A stretch of DNA of 17,629 nt from CAYQSU01 sp964420325 (GTDB lineage Bacteria; Pseudomonadota; Alphaproteobacteria; Rhodospirillales; Defluviicoccaceae): contig CAYQSU010000068.1 of assembly GCA_964420325.1 (NCBI GenBank), positions 1 to 17,629 of the forward strand. Reading direction: 5' to 3'. This document shows positions 7,891-15,301 of this stretch, piece after piece (position 1 is the first letter of the stretch; the number at the start of each line of letters is the position of its first letter). The notes under the pieces are model-generated. The model worked only from the letters and a program-made list of their open reading frames with translations, did no database searches and had not been told where the DNA came from. The position numbers and the translations under genes are program-made.

Positions 7891-9777
7891 ATGGTCTCCG
7901 AGGTGCCACCGGACGCTGTCGAGGCGGCGCCCTCCGGCGTCGCCGTGATCGCATCCTGCGTGCGGACGCTGCCCCCGGCGCCGGGCGTCTACCGCATGAT
8001 CAATGCCGCCGGCGACGCCCTGTACGTCGGCAAGGCGCGCAATCTGAAGAAGCGCGTCACCACCTACACCCATCTGCAGCGGCTCGGCATCCGCCTGCGC
8101 CGCATGGTCGGTGAGACGGCGGCGATGGAGATCGTCACCACCCACACCGAAGCGGAGGCGCTGCTGCTCGAGGCCAATCTGATCAAGCGCCTCAAGCCCC
8201 GCTACAACATCCTCCTCCGCGACGACAAGTCGTTCCCGCTGATCCTCGTCACCACGGATCACGCCTTCCCGCAGGTTCTCAAGCACCGCGGTCCGCGCAG
8301 CCGCGCCGGCGACTATTTCGGCCCGTTCGCCTCGGCCTGGGCGGTCAACCAGACGCTCACCGTCCTGCAGCGGGCGTTCCTCCTTCGGAGCTGTTCGGAT
8401 GCGGTGTTCGCGCTGCGCACCCGGCCCTGCCTCCTCTATCAGATCAAGCGGTGCTCGGCGCCCTGCGTCGGCCGCATCGGCGAACAGGAGTACGCCGAGC
8501 TCGTCGATCAGGCGCGCGCCTTCCTTCGCGGCGACAGCCAGCGGATCCAGCGCGAGCTGTCGCGCCGCATGGAGGAGGCGAGTCGGGATTTCCGCTTCGA
8601 GGACGCCGCCGGCTATCGCGACCGCATCCGCGCACTGACGGCGGTGCAGTCGCACCAGGACATCAACATCGCCGCACTCGGCGAGGCCGACGTCGTCGCC
8701 GCCCATCGCGCCGGCGCGCAGTCGTGCATCCAGGTGTTCTTCTTCCGCGCCGGCCGCAACAACGGCAACCGCGCCTATTTTCCCGCCCATGCCGCCGAGG
8801 TGACGACGGAGGCGGTGCTCGAGGCGTTCCTCGGCCAGTTCTATGCCGACCGGCCACCGCCGCCGCTGGTTCTGGTCAGCCACCGCCTCCCCCACCAGTC
8901 GCTGTTGTCGGAGGCGCTCTCGGTGCACGCCTCCCGGCGCATCCGGCTCGCGTTCCCGCAGCGGGGCGACAAGCTCGCTCTCGTCACGCACGCGCTCGAC
9001 AACGCCCGCGAGGCGCTCGGCCGACGGCTTGCCGAGAGCGCGACCCAGCTTCGGCTGATCGACGCGCTCTCCCGGATCTTCCGGCTGGAGACCGCACCGG
9101 AGCGCATCGAGGTCTACGACAACAGCCACATCGCCGGCTCCGGCGCCCTCGGCGCGATGATCGTCGCCGGCCCCGAGGGCTTCGAGAAGTCCGCCTATCG
9201 CAAGTGGACGATCCGCGGCGGTGGCGATTTCGCGCCGGGCGACGACTACGCGATGATGCGCGAAGTGCTGACGCGACGCTTCTCGCGCGCGCAGAAGGAG
9301 GATCCCGACCGCGCCCGCGGCCAGTGGCCCCAGCTCGTGCTGATCGACGGCGGACCGGGGCACCTCGGCGTCGCCGTTCGCGTGTTCGAGGATCTCGGCA
9401 TCGACGACGTGTGCCTGGCGGCGGTTGCCAAGGGGCCGGATCGCACCGCCGGCCGCGAACGCATCCATCTGGTCGGCAACGAGGCGCCCCTCGTCCTCGA
9501 GCCCGACGACCCCGTCCTCCACTTCGTGCAAAGGCTCAGGGACGAGGCGCACCGTTTCGCCGTCGGCGGCCACCGTGGCAAGCGCTCGAAGGGGCTGAGG
9601 CGCTCTCCTTTGGATGACATTCCGGGCATCGGGGCGCGGCGGAAGAGGGCGTTGCTGCATCACTTCGGCTCGGCCGCCGCCGTCGCCCGCGCCGGCAAGA
9701 GCGATCTCGAGGCGGTCGAAGGCATCAGCCGGTCGATGGCGAATAAAGTCTATGAATGGTTCCGTGCCGAGGGATAG
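7891..9777 (+). CDS. uvrC: Excinuclease ABC subunit UvrC
   Basis: Makes both incisions around UvrB-bound lesions in nucleotide excision repair. All domains are complete in 628 residues: GIY-YIG nuclease at about 27-105 (PGVYRM, ALYVGKA), a cysteine region C168/C180/C188/C192 with the same 12-8-4 spacing as the four E. coli 4Fe-4S ligands, the UVR (UvrB-binding) helix pair at about 215-250, the RNase H-like nuclease with D410 in VYDNSH, D486 in LIDGGPG and H554 in DEAHRF, and tandem HhH motifs at about 574-625 (DIPGIGARR). ATG 7891 starts 31 nt after folB, with no strong ribosome binding site. The order uvrC-pgsA-moaD-moaE is widespread in Alphaproteobacteria. Confidence 0.98.
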   Translation: MVSEVPPDAVEAAPSGVAVIASCVRTLPPAPGVYRMINAAGDALYVGKARNLKKRVTTYTHLQRLGIRLRRMVGETAAMEIVTTHTEAEALLLEANLIKRLKPRYNILLRDDKSFPLILVTTDHAFPQVLKHRGPRSRAGDYFGPFASAWAVNQTLTVLQRAFLLRSCSDAVFALRTRPCLLYQIKRCSAPCVGRIGEQEYAELVDQARAFLRGDSQRIQRELSRRMEEASRDFRFEDAAGYRDRIRALTAVQSHQDINIAALGEADVVAAHRAGAQSCIQVFFFRAGRNNGNRAYFPAHAAEVTTEAVLEAFLGQFYADRPPPPLVLVSHRLPHQSLLSEALSVHASRRIRLAFPQRGDKLALVTHALDNAREALGRRLAESATQLRLIDALSRIFRLETAPERIEVYDNSHIAGSGALGAMIVAGPEGFEKSAYRKWTIRGGGDFAPGDDYAMMREVLTRRFSRAQKEDPDRARGQWPQLVLIDGGPGHLGVAVRVFEDLGIDDVCLAAVAKGPDRTAGRERIHLVGNEAPLVLEPDDPVLHFVQRLRDEAHRFAVGGHRGKRSKGLRRSPLDDIPGIGARRKRALLHHFGSAAAVARAGKSDLEAVEGISRSMANKVYEWFRAEG

Positions 9778-9818
9778 AATATTGGCCGCCGCGCCTGTCC
9801 TGTTGATAGAACGGGTGA

Positions 9819-10442
9819 ATGATGCAAGCCAACCTGCCGAACTCGCTGACGGTTTCCCGCATCCTGGCCACGCCCGTCGTCTGCATCCTGCTCTTCTACG
9901 AGACGGCGTATACCGCGTGGGTTGCGCTTACGGTCTACATCTTCGCCTGTGTCACCGACTTCCTCGACGGCTACATCGCCCGCATCTGGCGCCAGCAGTC
10001 GAGTTTCGGCCGTTTTCTCGACCCCATCGCCGACAAGCTGTTGGTCGGGCTGGTGCTGCTGATGCTGGTCGGCATCGACCGCCTGCAGGGCCTGAACATC
10101 CTGCCGGCGGCCGTCATCCTGTGGCGGGAGATCATGGTCTCGGGACTGCGCGAGTACCTTGCCGGGCTCAACGTCGGGATGCCGGTGACGCGGCTCTCCA
10201 AGTGGAAGACGACACTGCAGATGACCGCCGTCGGCTTCCTCGTGGTCGGACCGCACGGCCCCGACTTCGGCACCTCGACGACCACCGATCTCGGCATCTG
10301 GGGATTGTGGCTGGCGACGATGCTGACCTTCGCCACCGGCTACGACTACCTGCGCGCCGGCCTCGCCCACCTCGGTGCCGGCAGCCGGATCCGCCGGGCC
10401 CAGCCCTTGAAGGGCGCCGACGCCGCGGGCGACACCCGGTGA
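9819..10442 (+). CDS. pgsA: CDP-diacylglycerol--glycerol-3-phosphate 3-phosphatidyltransferase
   Basis: Inner-membrane enzyme that makes phosphatidylglycerol phosphate, the committed step to phosphatidylglycerol and cardiolipin. The 207-residue protein carries the complete CDP-alcohol phosphotransferase signature D47-xx-D50-G51-xx-A54-R55-x8-G64-xxx-D68-xxx-D72, and several hydrophobic helices (about 16-42, 74-90, 132-145, 157-175). The N-terminal NLPNSLTVSRI (5-15) is typical of PgsA. The C-terminal 20 residues are polar and basic. It follows uvrC by 41 nt. ATGATG at 9819 offers two adjacent starts; the first is used here. Confidence 0.96.
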   Translation: MMQANLPNSLTVSRILATPVVCILLFYETAYTAWVALTVYIFACVTDFLDGYIARIWRQQSSFGRFLDPIADKLLVGLVLLMLVGIDRLQGLNILPAAVILWREIMVSGLREYLAGLNVGMPVTRLSKWKTTLQMTAVGFLVVGPHGPDFGTSTTTDLGIWGLWLATMLTFATGYDYLRAGLAHLGAGSRIRRAQPLKGADAAGDTR

Positions 10443-10502
10443 GCGGGCGGTGCGCCCGGCCGGCAGCTTCGGATCGGCAAGCGACCATGCTTCGAAGGTG
10501 AC

Positions 10503-10757
10503 ATGGTGAAGGTGCTCTACTTCGCATCCCTGCGCGAGCGGGCCGGCGTCGGCGAGGAGAACCTGGCGCCGCCGGCGAGCGTCGCCGACGTCGCCGGCCT
10601 GATCGACTGGCTGCGCGCCCGCGGCGGCGGCCCGGCGGCTGCGCTTGCCGATCTGCGGGCGGTGCGCGTCGCCGTCAATCAGGAGCACGTCGGGCTCGAT
10701 CACCCCGTCGGCGGCGGCGACGAGGTCGCTTTCTTTCCGCCGGTCACGGGGGGCTGA
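10503..10757 (+). CDS. moaD: Molybdopterin synthase sulfur carrier subunit
   Basis: Small ubiquitin-fold protein whose C-terminal thiocarboxylate gives sulfur to precursor Z (cPMP) in molybdenum cofactor synthesis. It has 84 residues, the beta-grasp start VKVLYFASLRERAG (2-15), the conserved VAVNQEHV (56-63), DEVAFFPPVTGG (73-84) and the required terminal Gly-Gly. GAAGG at 10494-10498 lies four bases before the ATG. The partner moaE starts four bases after its stop. The other cofactor genes (moaA, moaC, moeB) are not in the window. Confidence 0.96.
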   Translation: MVKVLYFASLRERAGVGEENLAPPASVADVAGLIDWLRARGGGPAAALADLRAVRVAVNQEHVGLDHPVGGGDEVAFFPPVTGG

Positions 10758-10761
10758 GGCG

Positions 10762-11235
10762 ATGGTGCGCGTCCAGCGGGAAGCGTTCGACATCGGTGGC
10801 GAGATCGACCGTCTGACCCGCGGCCAGACGGGCGTCGGCGGCGTCTGCGCGTTCGTCGGCCTGGTGCGCGACATCAGCGGCGGCACCGAGGTCGCGGCGA
10901 TGACGCTCGAGCACTATGCCGGCATGACCGAGAAGGAGCTCGCCCGCATCGAGGCCGAGGCACGACGCCGCTGGCCGCTTTCGGACACCGTCATCATCCA
11001 CCGCTACGGCCGGATTGGCCCGGGCGATCCGATCGTCTTCGTCGGCACCGCCTCCGCCCACCGCGATGCCGCGTTCGAGGCCTGCCGGTACCTCATCGAC
11101 TGGCTGAAGACCGAGGCGCCGTTCTGGAAACGCGAAGAGACACCCGAGGGCGAGCGCTGGGTCGAGGCGCAGGCGAGCGACGCCGAAGCCGCGGCGCGCT
11201 GGCAACGCCCGCCGAGAGAGCGCGCCGCCGAGTAG
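10762..11235 (+). CDS. moaE: Molybdopterin synthase catalytic subunit
   Basis: Large subunit of molybdopterin synthase, converting cPMP to molybdopterin with MoaD-derived sulfur. In 157 residues the conserved points are GLVRD with R36, HRYG (80-83), SAHR with H100/R101, and WLKTEAPFWK with K116 and K123; these match the E. coli R39, H103/R104, K119 and K126. The C-terminal ~25 residues are a charged, poorly conserved tail. It sits four bases after moaD, so the 2:2 complex subunits are made from one message. Confidence 0.96.
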   Translation: MVRVQREAFDIGGEIDRLTRGQTGVGGVCAFVGLVRDISGGTEVAAMTLEHYAGMTEKELARIEAEARRRWPLSDTVIIHRYGRIGPGDPIVFVGTASAHRDAAFEACRYLIDWLKTEAPFWKREETPEGERWVEAQASDAEAAARWQRPPRERAAE

Positions 11236-11265
11236 CGCGGCGCCTGCCCCGGCTCGTCCTCGCCC

Positions 11266-12156
11266 ATGTCGTCCGCCCTCAATCTCCGCATCGCCGAGCG
11301 CCTCGCCGAGGCGGCGGCGCTCCTCGAACAGCAGGGCGCGTCGCCGTTCCGCGCCGGCGCCTACCGCCGTGCCGCCGGCGTCGTCGCCGATCTCGAGGAG
11401 GACGCCGGTGCCATCCTCAAGCGGGCCGGACCCGAGGGCCTGATGGCGCTGCCGGGGATCGGGCCCTCGATCGCCGCGGCGATGAACGAGATGGCGTGCA
11501 GCGGCCGCTGGAGCCTGCTCGAGCGCCTGCGCGGCGCCTCCGAGCCGGAGGCCCTCCTGTGCACGGTCCCGGGGATCGGGCCGGAGCTCGCCCGGCGCGT
11601 CCACGAGGAGCTCGACGTCGACACCCTGGAGGCCCTGGAGACGGCGGCCCACGACGGCCGCCTCGCCGCCATCCCCGGCTTCGGGCCCAGGCGCATCGCC
11701 GCGCTCCGCGCCTCGCTGCAGGCGATCCTCGGGCGGATCGGCGCCCGCCGCCCTTGCGCCGAGGGCCCGACGCGGGCCGAGGTGCCGGTCGCGCTCCTCC
11801 TCGACGTCGATCGCCAGTACCGCGAGCAGGCGGAGGCCGGTCGGCTGCCGACCATCGCCCCTCGCCGCTTCAATCCCGAGGGCAAGGCTTGGCTGCCGAT
11901 CTTGCATGGCGAACGCCAAGGCTGGCACGTCACGGCCTTGTTCTCCAACACCGCGCGGGCGCACGAGCTCGGGCGCACCCGCGACTGGGTGGTGATCTAC
12001 GTCTACGACGGCGACCATCGCGAGAGCCAGCACACCGTCGTCACCGAGAGCCGCGGGCCGCTGTCGGGGCGGCGGGTGGTGCGCGGACGCGAGGCCGAGT
12101 GCCGGGAGCATTACGCGCAGCGCGAGGCCGGGGCGGCCGTCGCCGTTCTTGTGTGA
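11266..12156 (+). CDS. Helix-hairpin-helix DNA-binding protein with unrecognised C-terminal domain
   Basis: The N-terminal half (about 5-160 of 296) resembles the front of family X DNA polymerases: an 8-kDa-like helical part (NLRIAERLAEAAALLE, then FRAGAYRRAA) and three hairpin motifs, LPGIGPSIA (62-70), VPGIGPELA (101-109) and IPGFGPRRI (136-144). The polymerase nucleotidyltransferase motif (GS...DID) and the PHP phosphoesterase domain are absent. The second half (about 172-285) I cannot assign to a named family; it has VDRQYRE (181-187), RRFNPEG (200-206), TALFSNTARAHELGRTRDW (223-241) and ESRGPL (261-266). I believe this arrangement recurs in other proteobacteria as an uncharacterised protein. 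DNA binding is likely, function otherwise unknown. Its stop overlaps a possible GTG start of the HAD gene. Confidence 0.75.
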   Translation: MSSALNLRIAERLAEAAALLEQQGASPFRAGAYRRAAGVVADLEEDAGAILKRAGPEGLMALPGIGPSIAAAMNEMACSGRWSLLERLRGASEPEALLCTVPGIGPELARRVHEELDVDTLEALETAAHDGRLAAIPGFGPRRIAALRASLQAILGRIGARRPCAEGPTRAEVPVALLLDVDRQYREQAEAGRLPTIAPRRFNPEGKAWLPILHGERQGWHVTALFSNTARAHELGRTRDWVVIYVYDGDHRESQHTVVTESRGPLSGRRVVRGREAECREHYAQREAGAAVAVLV

Positions 12157-12179
12157 CGCGGACCAGGGGTGCACGCGCC

Positions 12180-12812
12180 GTGCCGGGATATGATGCCGTG
12201 TTCCTCGACTTCGACGGCGTGCTGGCCGAGTCGGCCGACATCAAGACGCGGGCCTTCGCCGAGATGTACCGTCCCTACGGCCCCGACGTCGTCGATGCCG
12301 TGATCGCCCACCACAAGGCGCATGCCGGGGTCTCGCGGCGGAAGAAGATCCGCTACTGCCACAAGATCATCCTCGGCATGCGCCTCTCCGAGGACGAGCT
12401 CGAGGCGCTGGCGCAGCGCTTCTCGCTCCTCGTCGAGGACGCGGTGGTCGCCGCCGACTGGGTGCCCGGCGCCCGCACCTTCCTCGAGGCCCATCACGGT
12501 CTGGTACCGCTGTTCGTGGTCTCCGGCACGCCCGAGCCGGAACTGCGGCGCATCGTCGGCCGCCGCGCCATGGGCGCCTACTTCGTCGCCGTCCGCGGCT
12601 CGCCGCCCAGCAAGGTTCCGATCATCCGCGCGCTGCTCGAGGACCACCGGCTGAAGCCGGAGGAGGTCCTGTTCGTCGGCGATTCGATGACCGACTACAG
12701 GGCGGCGGCGGCGACCGGCCTTCCCTTCGTCGGCCGCGTCGCGGCGGGCGACGAGAATCCGTTCCCCGCAGACACGAAGATCGTTTCCGATCTCAGCGGG
12801 CTGTTGGTATGA
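12180..12812 (+). CDS. HAD family hydrolase (phosphoglycolate phosphatase-like)
   Basis: Small-molecule phosphatase of the haloacid dehalogenase superfamily, cytosolic. In 210 residues all four motifs are present: I, FLDFDGVL with nucleophile D10 and acid/base D12; II, VVSGT with S115; III, SPPSK with K145; IV, VGDSMTDYRAA with D168 and D172. A helical cap lies at about 17-85. The substrate cannot be read from sequence; beta-phosphoglucomutase-like or phosphoglycolate phosphatase-like labels would both be guesses. GTG 12180 is chosen because the protein then begins just before motif I and AGGGG (12165-12169) is ten bases upstream. GTG 12153, overlapping the preceding stop as GTGA, is a possible alternative adding nine residues. 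Confidence 0.88.
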   Translation: MPGYDAVFLDFDGVLAESADIKTRAFAEMYRPYGPDVVDAVIAHHKAHAGVSRRKKIRYCHKIILGMRLSEDELEALAQRFSLLVEDAVVAADWVPGARTFLEAHHGLVPLFVVSGTPEPELRRIVGRRAMGAYFVAVRGSPPSKVPIIRALLEDHRLKPEEVLFVGDSMTDYRAAAATGLPFVGRVAAGDENPFPADTKIVSDLSGLLV

Positions 12813-12839
12813 ACCGCTGCGGGTGGAACGCCTCGGCGC

Positions 12840-12844
12840 AAGGA
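12840..12844 (+). promoter_or_regulatory. Ribosome binding site deciding a TTG start
   Basis: AAGGA seven bases before TTG 12852. No ATG or GTG at a suitable place in this frame precedes the conserved region, so this site supports the rare TTG start of the LOG-family gene. Confidence 0.5.
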
Positions 12845-12851
12845 TCAGATC

Positions 12852-13667
12852 TTGGCCATTGACGAAAGACGGAGCGAGAAGGCCTACAGGAGCCGCGAGT
12901 TCCTGGACAGTCGCGACGCCCGGCCGTTGCGCATCCTCGCCGAGTACCTGCAGCCGGCGGCGCGCTTCGAATCGTTGCGCATCTCCGACACCATCGTCTT
13001 CTGGGGCTCGGCACGCACGATCTCGCGCGAAGACGCCGAGGCGAGGCTCACCGCGGCGCACGCGGGCCAGGGCGATGTCGCGGCGGCGGAACGGCTGGTT
13101 CACATGTCCCGCTACTACGAGGACTGCCGCGCTCTCGCCCGCAGGCTCACCGAATGGTCCAAGGGGCTCGAGGAGAAGCGCCGCCGCTTCGTCATCTGCA
13201 CCGGCGGCGGGCCGGGGATCATGGAGGCCGCCAACCGCGGCGCCTCGGAGGCCAAGGGCATCAACATCGGGCTCACCATCTCCCTGCCGCACGAGCAGCG
13301 GGGCAACAGCTACATTACCCGCCAGCTCGAGTTCGACTTCCATTACTTCTTCATGCGCAAGTACTGGTTCGTCTACCTGGCCAAGGCGCTGGTCGCCTTT
13401 CCCGGCGGTTTCGGCACCCTCGACGAGTTCTTCGAGCTGATGACCCTGGTGCAGACCGGCAAGCTGCGGAAGAAGATGCCGATCGTGCTCTACGGCCGGG
13501 AGTTCTGGGACGCGGTCCTCAACTTCGAGGCGATGGTGCGGTTCGGCACCATCGACGCGGCCGACCTCGCGCTGTTCCACAAGACGGACTCCCTCGACGA
13601 CGCCTTCGACTTCATCACCGAGGAGCTCACCCGCACCGCCCTCCCCCTCCCCGGCGGACGGTGGTAG
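12852..13667 (+). CDS. LOG family nucleotide 5'-monophosphate phosphoribohydrolase
   Basis: Belongs to the TIGR00730/LOG group, which splits nucleoside monophosphates into base and ribose 5-phosphate; some members release cytokinins, others (PpnN type) act in purine/pyrimidine turnover. Diagnostic motifs are GGGPGIMEAAN (118-128), the MRK at 168-170 and PGGFGTLDE (184-192), the last two forming the active site. At 271 residues it is longer than the ~190-residue plant-like LOG, with an extra N-terminal region (1-110) including FWGSAR (50-55) and a helical segment. This larger type is common in Alphaproteobacteria. The gene starts with TTG and has AAGGA upstream. The substrate is not known; the adjacent HAD phosphatase could act on related nucleotides (inference). 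Confidence 0.9.
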   Translation: MAIDERRSEKAYRSREFLDSRDARPLRILAEYLQPAARFESLRISDTIVFWGSARTISREDAEARLTAAHAGQGDVAAAERLVHMSRYYEDCRALARRLTEWSKGLEEKRRRFVICTGGGPGIMEAANRGASEAKGINIGLTISLPHEQRGNSYITRQLEFDFHYFFMRKYWFVYLAKALVAFPGGFGTLDEFFELMTLVQTGKLRKKMPIVLYGREFWDAVLNFEAMVRFGTIDAADLALFHKTDSLDDAFDFITEELTRTALPLPGGRW

Positions 13668-13690
13668 GACGCGGCGGGGCCGGCCCGGCC

Positions 13691-14662
13691 ATGATGAAGA
13701 AGGATATATGGCCGCCGCCGGAGGTGACGGAGGACCTCGTGGCCCGGCTCGAGCAGCGCCTCGGGCGGATTCATGCGCGGCAGCGGCTCGGCATCGAGAG
13801 GGATTACGAGGCCCACATCTTCCACCGCGGCACCAGCTCCTTCCATCTCGAGAACTGGGTGTCGTTCCATGCCGTGATCCGGATCGCGCTCAAGCTCACG
13901 GGCCTCTATTGGCGCGGCCGCCGGAATGCCGACCGAATCCGGGTCCGCCACCATCACGTGCGGCTGCCGGAGCTTCCGGCGTCGTTTGACGGCTTCACCA
14001 TCCTCCACCTCAGCGACCTGCACGCCGACATCAGTTCGGGCGCCATGCAGCGCCTGGTCGAACTCCTTCCCGGCCTCGACTACGACATCTCCGTGCTGAC
14101 CGGCGACTTCAGGGGCAAGACCTTCGGACCGTTCGATGCATGCCTCCAGGGCCTGGCGCGGGTGCGGGCGCACCTTCAGGGCCCCGCCTATGGCGTGCTC
14201 GGCAACCACGACACGGTGTGCATGGTTCCCGGCATGGAGGCGATGGGCATCCGCATGCTGCTCAACGAGGCCGAGACCATCGTCCGCGGCGACGACCGCA
14301 TCCACCTCGCTGGCATCGACGACGCCCACTACTACCGCGTCGACAACATCGAGAAGGCGGCGTCCGGCTTCCTTCACGACGAGTTCTCGATCCTGCTCTC
14401 CCATACACCGGAGGTCTTCCGCCAGGCCGCCCACGCCGGGTTCAACCTGATGCTCAGCGGCCACACCCACGGCGGCCAGATCTGCCTCCCCGGCTCGATC
14501 CCGATCACCCTGGAGGCCGTGCTGCCGCGGCACATGGGCGCCGGGGCCTGGAAGCACCACGACATGGTCGGCTACACCTCGGTCGGCGCCGGATCGGTGA
14601 TCGTGCCGGTGCGGCTCAACTGCCCGCCCGAGATCACCCTGCACCGCTTGTGGTGCGCTTGA
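13691..14662 (+). CDS. Calcineurin-like metallophosphoesterase
   Basis: Two-metal phosphoesterase. In 323 residues it shows the whole set of family motifs: LSDLHAD with D109/H111, TGDF with D139, GNHD with N172/H173, LSHTPE with H238, and SGHTHGGQ with H258/H260. The N-terminal ~95 residues form an extra region containing a moderately hydrophobic, positively charged helix (about 56-78) that may touch the membrane. The C-terminal motif arrangement is like YkuE/LpxG-type phosphoesterases, so a lipid phosphate or pyrophosphate substrate is possible but unproven. ATG 13691 is 23 nt after the LOG gene; it lacks a clear ribosome binding site and a second ATG follows directly. Confidence 0.9.
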   Translation: MMKKDIWPPPEVTEDLVARLEQRLGRIHARQRLGIERDYEAHIFHRGTSSFHLENWVSFHAVIRIALKLTGLYWRGRRNADRIRVRHHHVRLPELPASFDGFTILHLSDLHADISSGAMQRLVELLPGLDYDISVLTGDFRGKTFGPFDACLQGLARVRAHLQGPAYGVLGNHDTVCMVPGMEAMGIRMLLNEAETIVRGDDRIHLAGIDDAHYYRVDNIEKAASGFLHDEFSILLSHTPEVFRQAAHAGFNLMLSGHTHGGQICLPGSIPITLEAVLPRHMGAGAWKHHDMVGYTSVGAGSVIVPVRLNCPPEITLHRLWCA

Positions 14663-14667
14663 GCGTG

Positions 14668-14688
14668 CGCCCGCCGTCAGTACGGGCG
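14668..14688. terminator. Hairpin between convergent genes
   Basis: CGCCCG (14668-14673) pairs with CGGGCG (14683-14688) around a 9-nt loop; an alternative 7-bp stem with one bulged base is possible (71-77 with 82-89 of the same hundred). It lies in the 14-nt gap and the end of the CarS-like gene, so it could slow transcription from both sides. No T tract, so evidence is weak. Confidence 0.25.
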
Positions 14689-15165
14689 GCTGCGGATGCC
14701 GAGCCGGTACAGTAGCCGCGAGAGCACGATCTCACCGGCGAAGAACAGCGCCACGCCGATAACGATGTCGGCCGCCGTCAGCGCCAGCAACGGACGGCAG
14801 GCGAGGAGCGGCAGCAGCGACTCGGGGATCTGATCGAGACCGGTCGCCCGGCTGCTCGGCGCGAGCCCCAGGCGGCGCTTGACGAAGCTCGAGACGAGGT
14901 CGCCGGCCATCGCCGCGCCGCCGATCGCGGCGCCGACGATCCAGTCGAGACCGACGATCGGCGCAGAGGCCGAGGTCGCGAGAATCGCCAGCACCACCCC
15001 GCGGATCGTTTTCGACCCGCCGAGCAGGGGCTTTCCGTCGCACCACATGCGGCCGCCGTCGAGGGGATGGGCGAAGCGGCGACCCAGCAGCGCCTTCGCG
15101 ATCACCGGCGTTCCATTGGCGACGAGCACGAGAACGAGGACCTGGACCACCAGCGGGAGCCGCAT
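14677..15165 (-). CDS. CarS-like integral membrane protein (CDP-archaeol synthase family)
   Basis: The 162-residue protein fits PF01864, the family of archaeal CDP-archaeol synthase (CTP:2,3-di-O-geranylgeranylglycerol-1-phosphate cytidyltransferase), a relative of CdsA. Seen in sequence: four or more hydrophobic segments (about 3-28, 56-90, 115-132, 133-150), ANGTPV (16-21), PLDGG (34-38), DGKPLLGGSKTIRG (43-56), GDLVSSFVKRRLG (88-100) and the family-typical DQIPESL (111-117). The archaeal reaction is unlikely to be its job in a bacterium; a cytidylyltransferase acting on another lipid phosphate is possible. ATG 15165 has only a weak ribosome binding site. It faces the metallophosphoesterase and is divergent from a sterol desaturase-type gene. 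Confidence 0.82.
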   Translation of the reverse strand: MRLPLVVQVLVLVLVANGTPVIAKALLGRRFAHPLDGGRMWCDGKPLLGGSKTIRGVVLAILATSASAPIVGLDWIVGAAIGGAAMAGDLVSSFVKRRLGLAPSSRATGLDQIPESLLPLLACRPLLALTAADIVIGVALFFAGEIVLSRLLYRLGIRSRPY

Positions 15166-15180
15166 CCCGGCACTCTACGC

Positions 15181-15227
15181 GGCCGCGCGGCCCCTCTTCC
15201 ATCCGGAAACAAACGAAACGTTTTTCG
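15181..15227. promoter_or_regulatory. Palindromes in the divergent intergenic region
   Basis: The 136-nt gap between the CarS-like gene and the desaturase gene holds a perfect 12-bp palindrome GGCCGCGCGGCC (15181-15192) and an unusually A/T-rich stretch with the 8-bp palindrome AAACGTTT (15216-15223) inside a CGAAA-N4-TTTCG dyad (15214-15227). The A/T-rich patch stands out in this GC-rich DNA and could carry promoter or operator sequence for either gene. No -35/-10 pair is convincing. Confidence 0.25.
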
Positions 15228-15288
15228 GCGCCCGCGGACATCCGGCTGAAACCGGCGACGGCGATGCTCTTCCGCCGAAGATCATCAC

Positions 15289-15295
15289 GGAGGAA
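15289..15295 (+). promoter_or_regulatory. Strong ribosome binding site of the desaturase gene
   Basis: GGAGGAA with GGAGG ending eight bases before ATG 15302, the best Shine-Dalgarno in the window. It fixes the start well inside a much longer open frame that runs antisense to the CarS-like gene. Confidence 0.8.
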
Positions 15296-15301
15296 GAGAT
15301 C

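Noticed and set aside
7705..9663. 652-codon open frame on the - strand
   Set aside because: It is antisense to the end of folB and nearly all of uvrC, whose product is complete and well matched. Long antisense frames are expected in such GC-rich DNA, and its translation is low-complexity without a recognisable motif.
11266..12156. Family X DNA polymerase
   Set aside because: Only the HhH front part is present; no nucleotidyltransferase GS...DxD motif and no PHP domain.
12111..13580. 489-codon open frame on the - strand
   Set aside because: Antisense to the HAD and LOG genes, both with intact catalytic motifs; no family features in the reverse translation.
15205..15222. EcfG-type general stress promoter (GGAAC...CGTT)
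   Set aside because: GGAAAC and CGTT occur but only about 8 bases apart; the known spacing is about 16-17.
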